A stretch of 64,000 nucleotides of DNA from an uncultured Lachnospiraceae bacterium (GCA_900316855.1 ONEK01000007.1:1-64000); one strand, 5' to 3'. Numbered from the stretch's first letter, positions 1 to 8,539 are shown. The notes: generated from the sequence alone by a model not told the origin. Numbers and translations: made by a program.

Positions 1-31
1 TTCCGTTCAGGATTTCGTCGAGTGTCAGCAT
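1..31 (-). CDS. Start of an unidentified gene, cut by the window edge
   Basis: Only the first ten codons are inside the window (MLTLDEILNG). The start is well supported: an AGGAGG ribosome site at 38-43 sits 6 nt before the ATG, and a sigma-A-like promoter lies just upstream. Too little is visible to name the product. Confidence 0.6.
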   Translation of the reverse strand, partial: MLTLDEILNG

Positions 32-50
32 ACAATGCCTCCTGAGGGTG

Positions 51-79
51 ATTATAGGACAGGGAGGACTGAAAAACAA
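51..79 (-). promoter_or_regulatory. Sigma-A-type promoter for the truncated left-edge gene
   Basis: On the minus strand TTGTTT (74-79) and TATAAT (51-56) are separated by 17 nt, followed closely by AGGAGG and an ATG. Seen directly; promoter activity is inferred. Confidence 0.6.
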
Positions 80-142
80 TATATTAAATGTACACAGCCG
101 TATGCATAAACCCGTTCAAAAGCATTAGAGAGTCCCCTTCTA

Positions 143-640
143 CGGACACATTCCGTTCCTGCTCCGCCCGATCACAGCGTTTCGCAGTTCATTCTGGTGC
201 CGTATCTGATATTTCTTCTCCACCGATCGTGCTATGCTGAAGTCACGAATATCCATCCTGATCAGAATGGCAGCGGGGCGCAGTCTCACAGCCATTTCAA
301 AGGGTATGTATGTGATCTTCATCTGCCTGAATGATCCGTTCGGAGCAGATCTTCCGGTCTATACAGTCCGGAACACCTGCCTCGAGGACAGCTCCGTTGA
401 GATCCGGGACGGCGTCACCAGCATCTTCCTGAACTCCAGCGCTGCCGCTAAGGCCAAATCGAAGCTCAGAGAGTTTCTTGCTTATGTCGGTGGCCAGGCA
501 GCAGATGCGGATGATTCTGATCTGGTGATTGCACTGCGGACAGCTGTCCGCAGTGCAATCGATGACGATGAAGGGAGGATAAAATACATGACACTTCTGG
601 AGCGCGATCAGGTGAATATTGAAAAGGGGATGGAAAAAGG
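143..640 (+). repeat. Left member of a direct-repeat pair (Rpn remnant)
   Basis: This stretch matches about 6042-6360 in the same orientation. The shared sequence begins near ACGGACACATTCCGTTCCTG. The right copy lacks about 172 bp, with a GTCAC at each deletion boundary (242-246 and 414-418 in this copy), and has a 1-nt loss that breaks the frame. The pair brackets the glycan operon at 741-5812. Confidence 0.75.
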
Positions 641-731
641 GGTGGAAAGGGGAGACGCACAGCGGTTAATGGTTGCCGCAGGCGGCATCATGAACCACTA
701 TCATACCAGTCTGGCTGATGCCTGCGTTTGA
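234..731 (+). pseudogene. Rpn-type PD-(D/E)XK nuclease family remnant, copy 1
   Basis: The reading frame keeps only the C-terminal part of a Rpn/PD-(D/E)XK nuclease-family transposase-like protein: the YVIFICLNDPFG stretch, a TCLED segment, a DGVTSIFLN segment and REFLAYV, as in many Lachnospiraceae copies. The N-terminal nuclease core with its catalytic acidic residues is missing, so it is a decayed fragment. A related and more degraded copy lies at 6042-6501. The region from about 143 onward (non-coding) is also shared by both copies. The tail (KGMEKGVERG) resembles the Lys/Glu-rich C-termini of the family. Confidence 0.7.
527..560. repeat. Perfect 34-bp palindrome inside the Rpn remnant
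   Basis: The half-site GATTGCACTGCGGACAG is followed directly by its exact reverse complement, with no loop. In the second copy (around 6256-6290) one arm has diverged, so the symmetry is specific to copy 1. Confidence 0.85.
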
Positions 732-740
732 TAAAGCTCT

Positions 741-1940
741 CTATAGGGCTGAAATCTCGATTGGCGGCTTCCAGCAGATTTTTTCGGCAGGCACACCCGC
801 ATCGAGCAGCTGCTGCCTGATCTGTTTTGCCGCGTCAGCGTATTTAACTGCCGGAATCGCAATATCAAACTCAGCCCCGAGTGCGGCTTCCACGGGAATC
901 AGTCCGTGGTCCTCCCTGCCCTGCAGGCTGTTATCCGTCCACAGCAGGCGGTTCAGCGGCCTGACGCGGAGCTCACGATAATAATTTTCTCCCACCTCTC
1001 CTGCCCCGAACAGCAGAATGGTTTTTCCATCAAACAAATCCCCGTACGGCCAGAAAAACCGCAGCATCCGCTGATCCCAGGCAAAGCCAAGCCTCTGTGG
1101 GGCTGAATAAAGTCTGGATGTTACGAACCTGTTCAGCCGGCGGAAAAATTCGTCGGAATACCCGCACTTCCTGCCCAATGAGAGAATATAATTGTAGAAC
1201 AGATCAAGGTCCCGAAGATAATGACTGTTCGCTGCGTGCATGGCAGATACACGTCTGTATCGGTACCTGTACACCAGACTATGTGTAACCGTCACAAAAT
1301 CACTGATAGCTATCGCGGCGCAGACAAAGGCCCTGTCTTCGTCAATGGTCAAGTCTGCCGGTACATTTTGCCACGCCTCCAGGGCCTTTTCCCTGTTGTA
1401 AAGCTTAGCAAAGCAATATGGAAGGATCCCGTCTGTAACGGAATTCCCCCGCAGCAGCATATTTTCCTGCAGGTATTCTGCTCCTGCCCCCTGATAGTCT
1501 CCTTCCTCAATTCCATCCAGACGATTGACGGTTCCTCCGTGTGCGGATTCCCGTACAGCTCCTGCCGTAATGATGTCCTGTCCCCTGAAATCCGACGTCA
1601 GACTCTCCAGCGCATTCGCAAGAAGCAGATCATCCGCATCAACATAAGTAACATATTCCCCGCCGGCAGCCGCAGTGCCCTTTGCGCGGGCAGCCACAAC
1701 GCCCTCATTGGCCTGATGTATCGCACGAAACTGTGAGTAACGGTCCGCATAACGGTCACAGATTTCCGGAGACGAATCATCTGAACCATCATCAACAAGG
1801 ATTACCTCATAATTCCGGTACGTCTGCCGGACAATACTGTCCAGGCAGGAAGTCAGATAATCCTCCACGTTGTAAACCGGAACTACCACGCTGATTACCG
1901 GACTCTCCAGGTTTCTGTCAGCTATTGATCTTTCATCCAT
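741..1940 (-). CDS. GT2 glycosyltransferase with C-terminal Rossmann-like module
   Basis: Residues about 14-130 form a GT-A family 2 domain: ISVVVPVYNVEDYLTSCLDS, the VDDGSDD nucleotide-binding motif and a VDADD (DxD) metal site. The enzyme probably moves a sugar from a nucleotide-sugar donor to a glycan on the cytoplasmic side. Near residue 305 a second module starts with ILLFGAGEVGENYY, a glycine-rich nucleotide-binding loop also present in the next two upstream genes. At 399 residues it is longer than a bare GT2 domain because of this module. It is the last gene of an operon entering from about 5.9 kb. Acceptor unknown; flagellin glycan is likely from the operon promoter. The start is an ATG with AAAAGGAA upstream. 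Confidence 0.85.
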   Translation of the reverse strand: MDERSIADRNLESPVISVVVPVYNVEDYLTSCLDSIVRQTYRNYEVILVDDGSDDSSPEICDRYADRYSQFRAIHQANEGVVAARAKGTAAAGGEYVTYVDADDLLLANALESLTSDFRGQDIITAGAVRESAHGGTVNRLDGIEEGDYQGAGAEYLQENMLLRGNSVTDGILPYCFAKLYNREKALEAWQNVPADLTIDEDRAFVCAAIAISDFVTVTHSLVYRYRYRRVSAMHAANSHYLRDLDLFYNYILSLGRKCGYSDEFFRRLNRFVTSRLYSAPQRLGFAWDQRMLRFFWPYGDLFDGKTILLFGAGEVGENYYRELRVRPLNRLLWTDNSLQGREDHGLIPVEAALGAEFDIAIPAVKYADAAKQIRQQLLDAGVPAEKICWKPPIEISAL

Positions 1941-2045
1941 CGCTGCGCCGTTCCTTTTCCTGAAATCTCACCTGTTGGCGTTCTGGCTGGCCATCGGGTA
2001 TACAGAGCCTGCTCGTACCGCTCCGTTTCCGTTTGAACCGTAACC

Positions 2046-3569
2046 TCAACCCTGTCTTTCCCCGATCAGTCCGAGGATAAAATCTGCGGCGCGTTCGCTT
2101 GCGTGCCCGTCCTCATGAACGTCATACTTCGTAAAGAACGCATCCAGATCCTTCCCATACTGTTCCTCATCAAAAGCAGAAATCTTATCTGCCAGTTCTT
2201 CATTGGTCACAGCAATCGGAAAAGGAAGTTCATCGTAATCCAGCAGCAGCTGCCGCTCCTCGTTGACATAGGTATCCCTGTCTGGCGCGTACAGAAACAC
2301 AGGCTTCTTCACAAAAGCCGGTTCGAACATAATGCTGGAATAATCCGTAATCAGAATATCCGACGCCGCAACCAGCTCCTGGCTGTCATCATAGGTGCTG
2401 GCATCGATGACAAAATCGGGAAGATCAAGCTCACTGCTATGGATAGCTACTACAGGATGTAGCCGCAGAAATACAGACCATGTGCCTCCGAACTTCTGTT
2501 CCAGCGTTTGCTTCAGCAAGGTAAAGTCCAGCCCTGTCCATACAAACCTTGTTGAAAACGTCTTCTGTTTCTCATTTCGGAATGTTGGAGCATAAAGTAA
2601 ATAATGCCGGGAATCCGGCAGCCCCAGCTTCTGCAATACCTTGTGCCGCGCTGAGCTGTCAAACAGGATATCACTCCTCGAAGAACCGACCCTCTCAAAT
2701 GTTCCTCTAAAAAGGAATCCAGATCTGCATGTAGCTTCATCAAATGAACTTCCCGAAAGAATATAATCCATGTTCTCAGCATTTGACATCGCACGACCGA
2801 CACATTCTTCGGATAATCGAAACTTATCCTCGTCCATATTAAATGACTTTAATGTAATGCTCGACCAGTGTTTTACCTGAATATAGACCTGTCCTTGTTT
2901 TTTCACCACATCCATCGGGAGATAGGTGTCGATAATCCAGATATGTGCGGTTTCCAGCTCTCTGTAATATTCCGCCCTGTTCTCCTGATAAACCTCCCGG
3001 ACACCCTCGGGCAGATCTTTATGCGATGATCTGACCGCCCAGACAATATCCAGGCTGTTATTCCCGTTGAGCAAAGCCATGGTTATGTACTTTCCATGAC
3101 CCCCATAGAAATCCATTTGAATGAATATTTTATTTTTCTGTATAGGCAGACAAGTCAGCTCACGGACCAGATTCCGCGCATCGTTATTATAATGTCCCTC
3201 ATTCTGCAGCAGTACCGGGATAGCATAACAATCAAATTTACCGAATTCCAAAAGTTGACGGGAAATTTCCGGATAATGGACACTGGCAATACAGATCACA
3301 ACACTATCCGGGTCGATACCGGATAATACGCTCGGACTTTTTATGACAAGATCATCAATAGAAGCATCAATCGCACCTACAATGTCGCGCAGAATATGCC
3401 CCTGCTTCCGGAAATCATTGTCTACAACACCTCTTACGAAGACATTTTCCGATTCTGCAAAGGAAAAAATATCATAAATATACTGGGATGCGCCGAATAT
3501 GACGATGCTCCTGTTAGTGCAGGCCGATTTCAGGCTTCCCCATGAAGCGTTGTTTCCTGTAGTTTTCAC
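2046..3569 (-). CDS. CDP-glycerol glycerophosphotransferase family protein with N-terminal Rossmann-like module
   Basis: The C-terminal two thirds match the TagF/TarF glycerophosphotransferase family: a VKHWSSITLKSF segment, RSDILF, YLLYAPTFRNEK, the LRLHP motif, and LITDYSSIMFEPAFVKKPVFLYAPD, which carries the conserved DYSS/E acceptor-donor site. Such enzymes transfer glycerol phosphate from CDP-glycerol. Residues about 20-120 form a separate module beginning IVIFGASQYIYDIF, with the same fold signature as its neighbours. It starts with GTG preceded by GTAGGAATA. About 105 nt without a gene separate it from the next gene. A cytidylyltransferase that could supply CDP-glycerol is at 9773-11305. 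The target (teichoic acid or flagellin glycan) cannot be told from sequence. Confidence 0.85.
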   Translation of the reverse strand: MKTTGNNASWGSLKSACTNRSIVIFGASQYIYDIFSFAESENVFVRGVVDNDFRKQGHILRDIVGAIDASIDDLVIKSPSVLSGIDPDSVVICIASVHYPEISRQLLEFGKFDCYAIPVLLQNEGHYNNDARNLVRELTCLPIQKNKIFIQMDFYGGHGKYITMALLNGNNSLDIVWAVRSSHKDLPEGVREVYQENRAEYYRELETAHIWIIDTYLPMDVVKKQGQVYIQVKHWSSITLKSFNMDEDKFRLSEECVGRAMSNAENMDYILSGSSFDEATCRSGFLFRGTFERVGSSRSDILFDSSARHKVLQKLGLPDSRHYLLYAPTFRNEKQKTFSTRFVWTGLDFTLLKQTLEQKFGGTWSVFLRLHPVVAIHSSELDLPDFVIDASTYDDSQELVAASDILITDYSSIMFEPAFVKKPVFLYAPDRDTYVNEERQLLLDYDELPFPIAVTNEELADKISAFDEEQYGKDLDAFFTKYDVHEDGHASERAADFILGLIGERQG

Positions 3570-3607
3570 TATTCCTACCCGTTGTTAATAATACAAAATT
3601 CCTTCAA

Positions 3608-4829
3608 TCACCCGGCTTCCGGAACATTCTTCGCGTACATGCAGTTCCGGCAGATGAGTGGCTTGTCTAGCGATTGTTCTCCGCCTGTCTCGCGGCCTTC
3701 GCCACAAGATCATTCTGGTCATTGAATCCTCTGCAGTGCCTGCAGAAGCTCACATAACCCTTGGCGGAATAGCCAAGCCGGAATTCCACCAGCTCCTTCG
3801 CCTGATCCTGCCTGTGCCGCGTCAGGTCGTAATACTCGTCCGGGGCTCGGTCTGATTGATGCCCGCGACTGCGGCGTAGGCGCTGTAATTGCACATGAAG
3901 ATCTTCCCGTCCCGCAGCTCCTGCCAGGACTGGCAGCAGTCATCGAAGTGGTGCATGAGCTGTTCGTCTGTCCACGCGGAATGATCCGTCTTCATGGGAG
4001 CGAGATCTATCCATTGGTCTGTGTAATTCCGGTAATGCTGAATACCGTATTCGTCGAGCTTAGCCATCAGCTTATCGAACTGCCCGCGGTACTGCGGCAC
4101 CGCCTCCCGGTAATCATCCACCGTTACCTCGAAGCGAAGCCCCTTAAGTCTTTCCAGGAATTCATCCCTCGGAACGATTGTCCCGTTTGTCACTGTGCGG
4201 ATCTTATAGATCCTGTCGCCGTATCTTTCGTCCAGATACCGGATCACCTCCGGCAGATCCGGGTACAGGAAGGGTTCCCCGCCGCTCACGTGGAACAGCA
4301 TGATGTAGTCAACCGCCGAAAAAAACGCATCGATGTCCTTCTTTACCTGATCCAGGGCGCGGACACTCGGATGCTCCGCGTACGGATTGAAATTCAGACA
4401 CAGCTCACAGTTAAGGTTGCACTTCGTGCTGGGCAGCATCGAGATGGAGGAAAAGAACACCTTGCCATGCTTATACACATAGTATACGGACAGGAACTCC
4501 TCAATGATGAAGTAATGATAGTTTTTCCGGTATCCCAGCTTCTCCAGCTGTTCTACGATTTTAATTCTCTGGATCTGCGAAACGGTTACAATAATGGCTT
4601 CCCGCTCCGACAGGGTAACCTTCTCCGGCGAATACACCTTCAGACCGTTATAATCCGTCCCCTGTTTCTCCTTGCTGTTGTCAAGATAACCTGCAAGCGG
4701 GATCTCGTCCCGGATCACGTGGAAAAACTGATTGCCATAATCGCCCGCACCGAACAGATAGTAAGATGTAATCTCTTCCATCCGTTGGTACACTGCGTCA
4801 TATTCATGACCCTTGTTGTGCCATTTCAT
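3608..4829 (-). pseudogene. Radical SAM protein with SPASM-like C-terminus, two frameshifts
   Basis: The protein starts with a Rossmann-like module (YYLFGAGDYGNQFF), then a radical SAM domain with the CNLNCELC (CxxxCxxC) iron-sulfur site and HVSGGEPFLYPDL. The intact frame stops at residue 335 just after IFMCNYSAYAAVAGINQT. Near 3850 the homologous continuation (APDEYYDLTRH, then SFCRHCRGF) is in another frame, and near 3672 a second shift is needed to reach DKPLICRNCMYAKN and a stop at 3608. Each shift is explained by one missing base. Together they cut off the C-terminal cysteines expected for auxiliary clusters. Its ATG overlaps the stop of the upstream GT2 gene (ATGA). Either a pseudogene or a truncated variant; sequencing error is the alternative. 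Confidence 0.75.
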
Positions 4830-5812
4830 AATGAAGTCTCCATCCGTCTTCTGTATTGTTCAATCCAATCCGGGTGTTCCTGATTCAGCCGGATATAGCA
4901 ATCGCTGCAGTCCTGCATGATCCTCTGGAAATACGCCAGCTCCGCGGCATTCTTCTGCCGGATGGCGATGCCCGCTGCTTCCGAAGCGTGATAGCCCATA
5001 AATCTCACGAGATAATCCAGGATGTCCTGATCAACCCGGTTCGCCTGATACAGTTCAATGGTGATCTCATACGACCGGATCCAGTCGCGGTAGCTCTGCA
5101 GGCTTTCCGTATGACTGCCGGATTTCTCCCGTATCCTGTAATGATAAAACGGCCGATCCAGATACTGGCTTCGTTCAGCTCTCAATGCTGCTTCCGCAAG
5201 GTAAATCACATCACCGCCAAGCTTCAGGTCCTCCCGGAACAGGCGGATATTACCCTTTTCATCCTGCAGAATCGTTCTCCGGTACAGCTTGTTCCACATA
5301 TAGGAGAAGCCCCTGTAACGGTCACGTTCATACAGATAGTGCAGCAGCAGGTCCCGGTCGATGACGCCTTCCCTGACCCTGCCTTCATTGACAACCCGTT
5401 CTGAGGTCCATTGCCCATCGCTGCCAGGACGCTCCTTATACCAGCCTCCCGCCGCCAGATCCAGGTCGTTGTCTGCTGCGGGCTCAAGTAGCCGTTCATA
5501 CATATCCGGTTCAATCCAGTCGTCGTTGTCGGCAAAGGCGATGTAAGCTCCTGCTGCCGCGGAAAGCCCCTCATTCCGGGCATGGCTTTCGCCCTGGTTT
5601 TTCTCATGAATGATCCGGAATCTCGAATCCTTCCGTGCATACGCATCCAGAATCTCCGGCGACCGGTCCGTGGAGCCGTCGTCAACGCAGATAATCTCCA
5701 GGTTTGTATACGTCTGTCCTGCCACGCTGTCGAGACACTGGCCCAGATAGGCTTCTGCATTATAAACGGGAATAATGACCGATATAAGTTTTCCCCTGCC
5801 AGCCGCTGCCAA
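4826..5812 (-). CDS. GT2 family glycosyltransferase
   Basis: A typical GT-A family 2 enzyme: ISVIIPVYNAEAYLGQCLDS, CVDDGSTDRS, and ADNDDW in place of the usual DxD region, all within the first 110 residues. The C-terminal half holds a WNKLYRR segment and a YHYRIREKSGS segment, common in polysaccharide GT2 enzymes of Firmicutes. It starts with TTG preceded by GGGGGAAG. It is the first gene of the operon running down to 741. A FliA-like promoter lies 73-99 nt upstream, with a palindromic repeat in the leader. This arrangement points to a role in modifying the flagellum, but the acceptor is not shown by sequence. Confidence 0.85.
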   Translation of the reverse strand: MAAAGRGKLISVIIPVYNAEAYLGQCLDSVAGQTYTNLEIICVDDGSTDRSPEILDAYARKDSRFRIIHEKNQGESHARNEGLSAAAGAYIAFADNDDWIEPDMYERLLEPAADNDLDLAAGGWYKERPGSDGQWTSERVVNEGRVREGVIDRDLLLHYLYERDRYRGFSYMWNKLYRRTILQDEKGNIRLFREDLKLGGDVIYLAEAALRAERSQYLDRPFYHYRIREKSGSHTESLQSYRDWIRSYEITIELYQANRVDQDILDYLVRFMGYHASEAAGIAIRQKNAAELAYFQRIMQDCSDCYIRLNQEHPDWIEQYRRRMETSL

Positions 5813-5825
5813 ACTTCCCCCTTAT

Positions 5826-5863
5826 ATGCCTGCGTCAGCAGGCATCCATCGCGCGAAATCCGC
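5826..5863. repeat. Palindromic intergenic repeat (MPASAGI-type), copy 1
   Basis: TGCCTGCGTCAGCAGGCA is an imperfect inverted repeat followed by CCATCGCGCGAAATCCGCC. Closely related copies lie at 11354-11373 and 32664-32707. It sits in the leader between the FliA-like promoter and the TTG of the GT2 gene. Confidence 0.7.
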
Positions 5864-5884
5864 CCTGTTCCTTACACCATATTA

Positions 5885-5911
5885 TTATCGGCGCTGTACT
5901 GGCCGGAATAA
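5885..5911 (-). promoter_or_regulatory. FliA-type promoter of the glycosyltransferase operon
   Basis: Minus strand: TTAT (5908-5911), 15 nt, GCCGATAA (5885-5892). Spacing and both boxes are identical to the elements upstream of flagellin 1 and flgM in this window. GCCGATAA is the classic sigma-28 -10 box; the -35 box here is TTAT rather than TAAA. It directs transcription into the GT2, radical SAM, TagF-like and GT2 genes. Confidence 0.7.
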
Positions 5912-6041
5912 TTTACCTCCGGCAGGATCCATTCTTCTTTTGTCGTTTCTGCTCATTTCAAGGCCCTGGATTTGTGAATCATTTCCTCTTGCCTGTCGGC
6001 ACTTCCGCCTGCTATGCTTTTTTCATATCACATCCGGGTGA

Positions 6042-6501
6042 AACGGACACATCCCGTTCCTGTACCGCCCGATCACAGCGTTTCGCAGTTCATTCTGGTG
6101 CCGTGTCTGATATTTCTTCTCCATCGATCGTGCTATACTGAAGTCACCAGCATCTTCCTGAACGCCGGCGCTTCCGCCAAGGCAAAGCCCGAGCTCAGGG
6201 AGTTTCTCGCCTATGTCGGGGCCAGGAAGAAGATGCTGATGATTCCGATCTGGTGACTGCCATACGAACAGCTGTCCGCAGTGCAATCGATGATGACGAA
6301 GGGAGGATAACCTATATGACACTCTTGGAACGCGATCAGGCGAATATCAAAAAAGGACGTTCCGAACTGCTTTACGAACTAGTGGCAAACGGAGATATTG
6401 ATGCTGATACAGCTGCCAGAAAAATGAATTCCAGCCTCAACGAATTTCAGGCGTCCATGGAAGCTGCCGGCTTCAAAATGCCGGCAGGTAAAACAGAGTG
6501 A
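6042..6501 (+). pseudogene. Rpn-type nuclease family remnant, copy 2
   Basis: This matches copy 1 but has lost the stretch between two GTCAC pentamers and carries a 1-nt deletion near 6215, so REFLAYVG is followed by an out-of-frame tail. The original frame resumes at about 6253 as TAIRTAVRSAIDDDEGRI. It then keeps its own C-terminus (LYELVANGDIDADTAARKMN), typical of full-length family members and lost from copy 1. No functional product is expected. Confidence 0.75.
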
Positions 6502-6547
6502 TTACAAGCCGCCGGCGTGAATTGTCCCAGGAGCTCCCGCTGGTTCT

Positions 6548-7882
6548 TCACCTTTGCGCTTTCATTCGTTCCAGCAGCAGGTCCGCCAGGTCTTCGCTGG
6601 CATGTCCCGTGAACACAAGGCCCGCTTTGCTGAAAAAGTCATTCAGCTTTTGCCTGTACTGTTCTTCATCATAATTCAGGACAATTCTTTCCAGTTCATC
6701 ATTATTCTGCGCGACCGGAAACGGGAACACCACGTCCAGCTGCGGTGTGATCTCCTTGTTATTTCCTATGTGGTCCGGCGGATCGGATGCCAGATTCCAC
6801 ATGAGATTTCCCCGGTCCTTCGCGTACTGCTGCAGGTCGTCCGCGTAAATGAAGGCAGGAATCCCCGCGAATCCCGCCTCGAAGCAGGCACTGGAATAAT
6901 CCGTAATGTACGCGTCGCACCCGGCGAGGATCTCGTACAGGTCATCAGCCTGGCTTTCGTCAAACATCCGGCTGTGAAGGTTCCCGGGAAGGCCGTCAGA
7001 GTTCACCTCACTGCTGCTTCCTGACGCAGCGGCACTGCAGTCACCGTCAGGATGATCCTGAGCCTTGGCGAAGATGGCTGCCAGCTGGGGATGCACCCTT
7101 GTGCAGATCGTCCACCCGCCGCCGAATCTGTTCTCCAGATTCCGTATCAGCCGCTCGAAATCAATGCTCCATACCTCGGAATAAACCGACCGTTTTCCGT
7201 CTCTGGCACCCTCACGGAACGTCGGGGCAAAGAGAACAACCCTGGCATCCTCCGAAAGGTTGTGCTTCTCCCGAAGCTTCCTCTTCTGCTTAGTCCGGTC
7301 ACCATGCAGAATATCACACCTGGGTGCCCCGCTTTTCAGATACGGCCCGTCGAACAGCAGGCCCTTCGGGGACACAATTTCACACCACTTCGAATCAATG
7401 ACCAGGCCGTCCATCATGTCCGAATCGCTCTGACTGACGAGCCGCGCCATCTCGGAAAATCCGCTGCCGCGCCACAGCCCCGTGCATTTGATGCCGATCG
7501 TGTAGTGATTGACGTTCAGGTAATACTGTCCCTTTCGCTTGCACGTGCCGTAGGGCTTCCGGTAATTATCGATCCAGACCGCGGACCGGCCAAGCCAGTA
7601 CGCGCGGCTCCAGAGGGTATTGGGCACCTTCCGGATATAGTCCGGAAACCGTTTTTTGGCAATCACATCCGGGTTCACAAGCCACACAAACTGCACGGAC
7701 GGGTCCTTTTCGTGCAGTGCCTGCACCACATACTTCGGATTGCAGCCAAAGCCGCCCTTCCCCTCAAACGTGCAGACACTCACCAGTTTCCTGTCAATCG
7801 GGAAAATCCTGCACAGCAGGAAGCAGATCCTGCTGCCGAACGCCTTCAGTTTTCTGTATCGGATATACTGCTGCTCTGTCAT
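6548..7882 (-). CDS. CDP-glycerol glycerophosphotransferase family protein
   Basis: Single-domain Glyphos_transf-family enzyme: VCTFEGKGGFGCNPKYV near the N-terminus, FVWLVNP, YYLNVNHYTIGIKCTG, SGAPRCDIL, VVLFAPTFREG, RVHPQ, and the diagnostic AYITDYSSACFEAGFAGIPAFIYADD. It would polymerise or attach glycerol phosphate from CDP-glycerol at the membrane face. A hydrophilic low-complexity stretch (about residues 285-310, rich in Asp, Ser, Ala, Gly) interrupts the domain after RVHPQLAAIFAKAQ, a feature shared with other enzymes of this locus. ATG chosen; a TTG three codons upstream is equally possible because no strong ribosome site is visible. Transcript origin is unclear; the next gene upstream ends 48 nt away. 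Confidence 0.85.
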   Translation of the reverse strand: MTEQQYIRYRKLKAFGSRICFLLCRIFPIDRKLVSVCTFEGKGGFGCNPKYVVQALHEKDPSVQFVWLVNPDVIAKKRFPDYIRKVPNTLWSRAYWLGRSAVWIDNYRKPYGTCKRKGQYYLNVNHYTIGIKCTGLWRGSGFSEMARLVSQSDSDMMDGLVIDSKWCEIVSPKGLLFDGPYLKSGAPRCDILHGDRTKQKRKLREKHNLSEDARVVLFAPTFREGARDGKRSVYSEVWSIDFERLIRNLENRFGGGWTICTRVHPQLAAIFAKAQDHPDGDCSAAASGSSSEVNSDGLPGNLHSRMFDESQADDLYEILAGCDAYITDYSSACFEAGFAGIPAFIYADDLQQYAKDRGNLMWNLASDPPDHIGNNKEITPQLDVVFPFPVAQNNDELERIVLNYDEEQYRQKLNDFFSKAGLVFTGHASEDLADLLLERMKAQR

Positions 7883-7930
7883 GATCTGCAATATTCTGCC
7901 ATCGGGCCAGACATTCCGCGATGACAGGAT

Positions 7931-8221
7931 TCATGTTAAATCGTGGTAGGTCAATGGCGCGTTAAAATAAGACATCCACTGATTGACAATGTCGTCGGAG
8001 TATACTTCGATGACCTTCATTATTTTGCGTAGTTCATTGTGGGGAATGTGAGAATTATTATTTGCCAGCTCAACGCTCCCATCGCTCAGAATCCAAACCT
8101 TTGTGGTATCAGGTCCCATGCGTTGCGCAATATGTACATGGACTGATTCAATGGGGTATCCTTCATTGCTCCAGAAGAATACAACATATCCGTATACTGA
8201 AAAACACTTAGGCATAGGCAT
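7931..8221 (-). CDS. DUF4160 family small protein
   Basis: MPKCFSVYGYVVFFWSNEG, then ESVHVHIAQRM, VWILSDGSVELANN and a final KVIEVYSDDIVNQWMSYF follow the DUF4160 layout, in which a His-rich P/V-HVHI stretch is conserved. Function is not established; family members often lie in two-gene units that look toxin-antitoxin-like. It overlaps the upstream 91-residue gene by 14 nt. Start at MPMPK (8221) or MPK (8215); the longer frame upstream runs through the neighbour and is not credible. Confidence 0.75.
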   Translation of the reverse strand: MPMPKCFSVYGYVVFFWSNEGYPIESVHVHIAQRMGPDTTKVWILSDGSVELANNNSHIPHNELRKIMKVIEVYSDDIVNQWMSYFNAPLTYHDLT

Positions 8222-8483
8222 TATCTTTCTGGAATTCAAATGCGAGCATACCAGCCTTGGCAACATGCTTCCAGAGCTGGTTCAGTTCACTCTCTGTGTA
8301 GCCAACAACTTTCGTAAAAGTACCGTCCGGATAATCACACTGTGCTGATTTAAAGTCAGTTCCCGCTTCGTTGGGCTGTTCAAAATAGATTGTCACATAT
8401 TCGCTGCCGCGCTTTCTTTTTTTAATGTCAGAATAAGTAATTTCCAGTCCATCGTTGAATGATAAAAAGGGATAATGTTCCAT
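8208..8483 (-). CDS. Small protein of unknown function, partner of a DUF4160 gene
   Basis: I do not recognise this 91-residue protein. It is acidic and soluble, with no membrane segment or obvious DNA-binding motif; visible stretches include EYVTIYFEQPNEAGTDFKSAQCDYPDG and LWKHVAKAGMLAFEF. The start is fixed by GGGAGG 6 nt before ATG, which discards the first six codons of the open frame. It overlaps the DUF4160 gene (stop inside the ATGCCTATGCC region), so the two are co-translated. The leader just upstream is AT-rich (8500-8535), unlike the neighbours, which suggests an acquired two-gene unit. Confidence 0.65.
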   Translation of the reverse strand: MEHYPFLSFNDGLEITYSDIKKRKRGSEYVTIYFEQPNEAGTDFKSAQCDYPDGTFTKVVGYTESELNQLWKHVAKAGMLAFEFQKDNAYA

Positions 8484-8539
8484 GCTGAACCTCCCATCCA
8501 CTTCTGAACATATATAAATTATTAAACTTTTTAACGTGA

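Noticed and set aside
3608..4829. Programmed frameshift in the radical SAM gene
   Set aside because: No slippery heptamer or downstream structure was visible, and two separate shifts would be needed.
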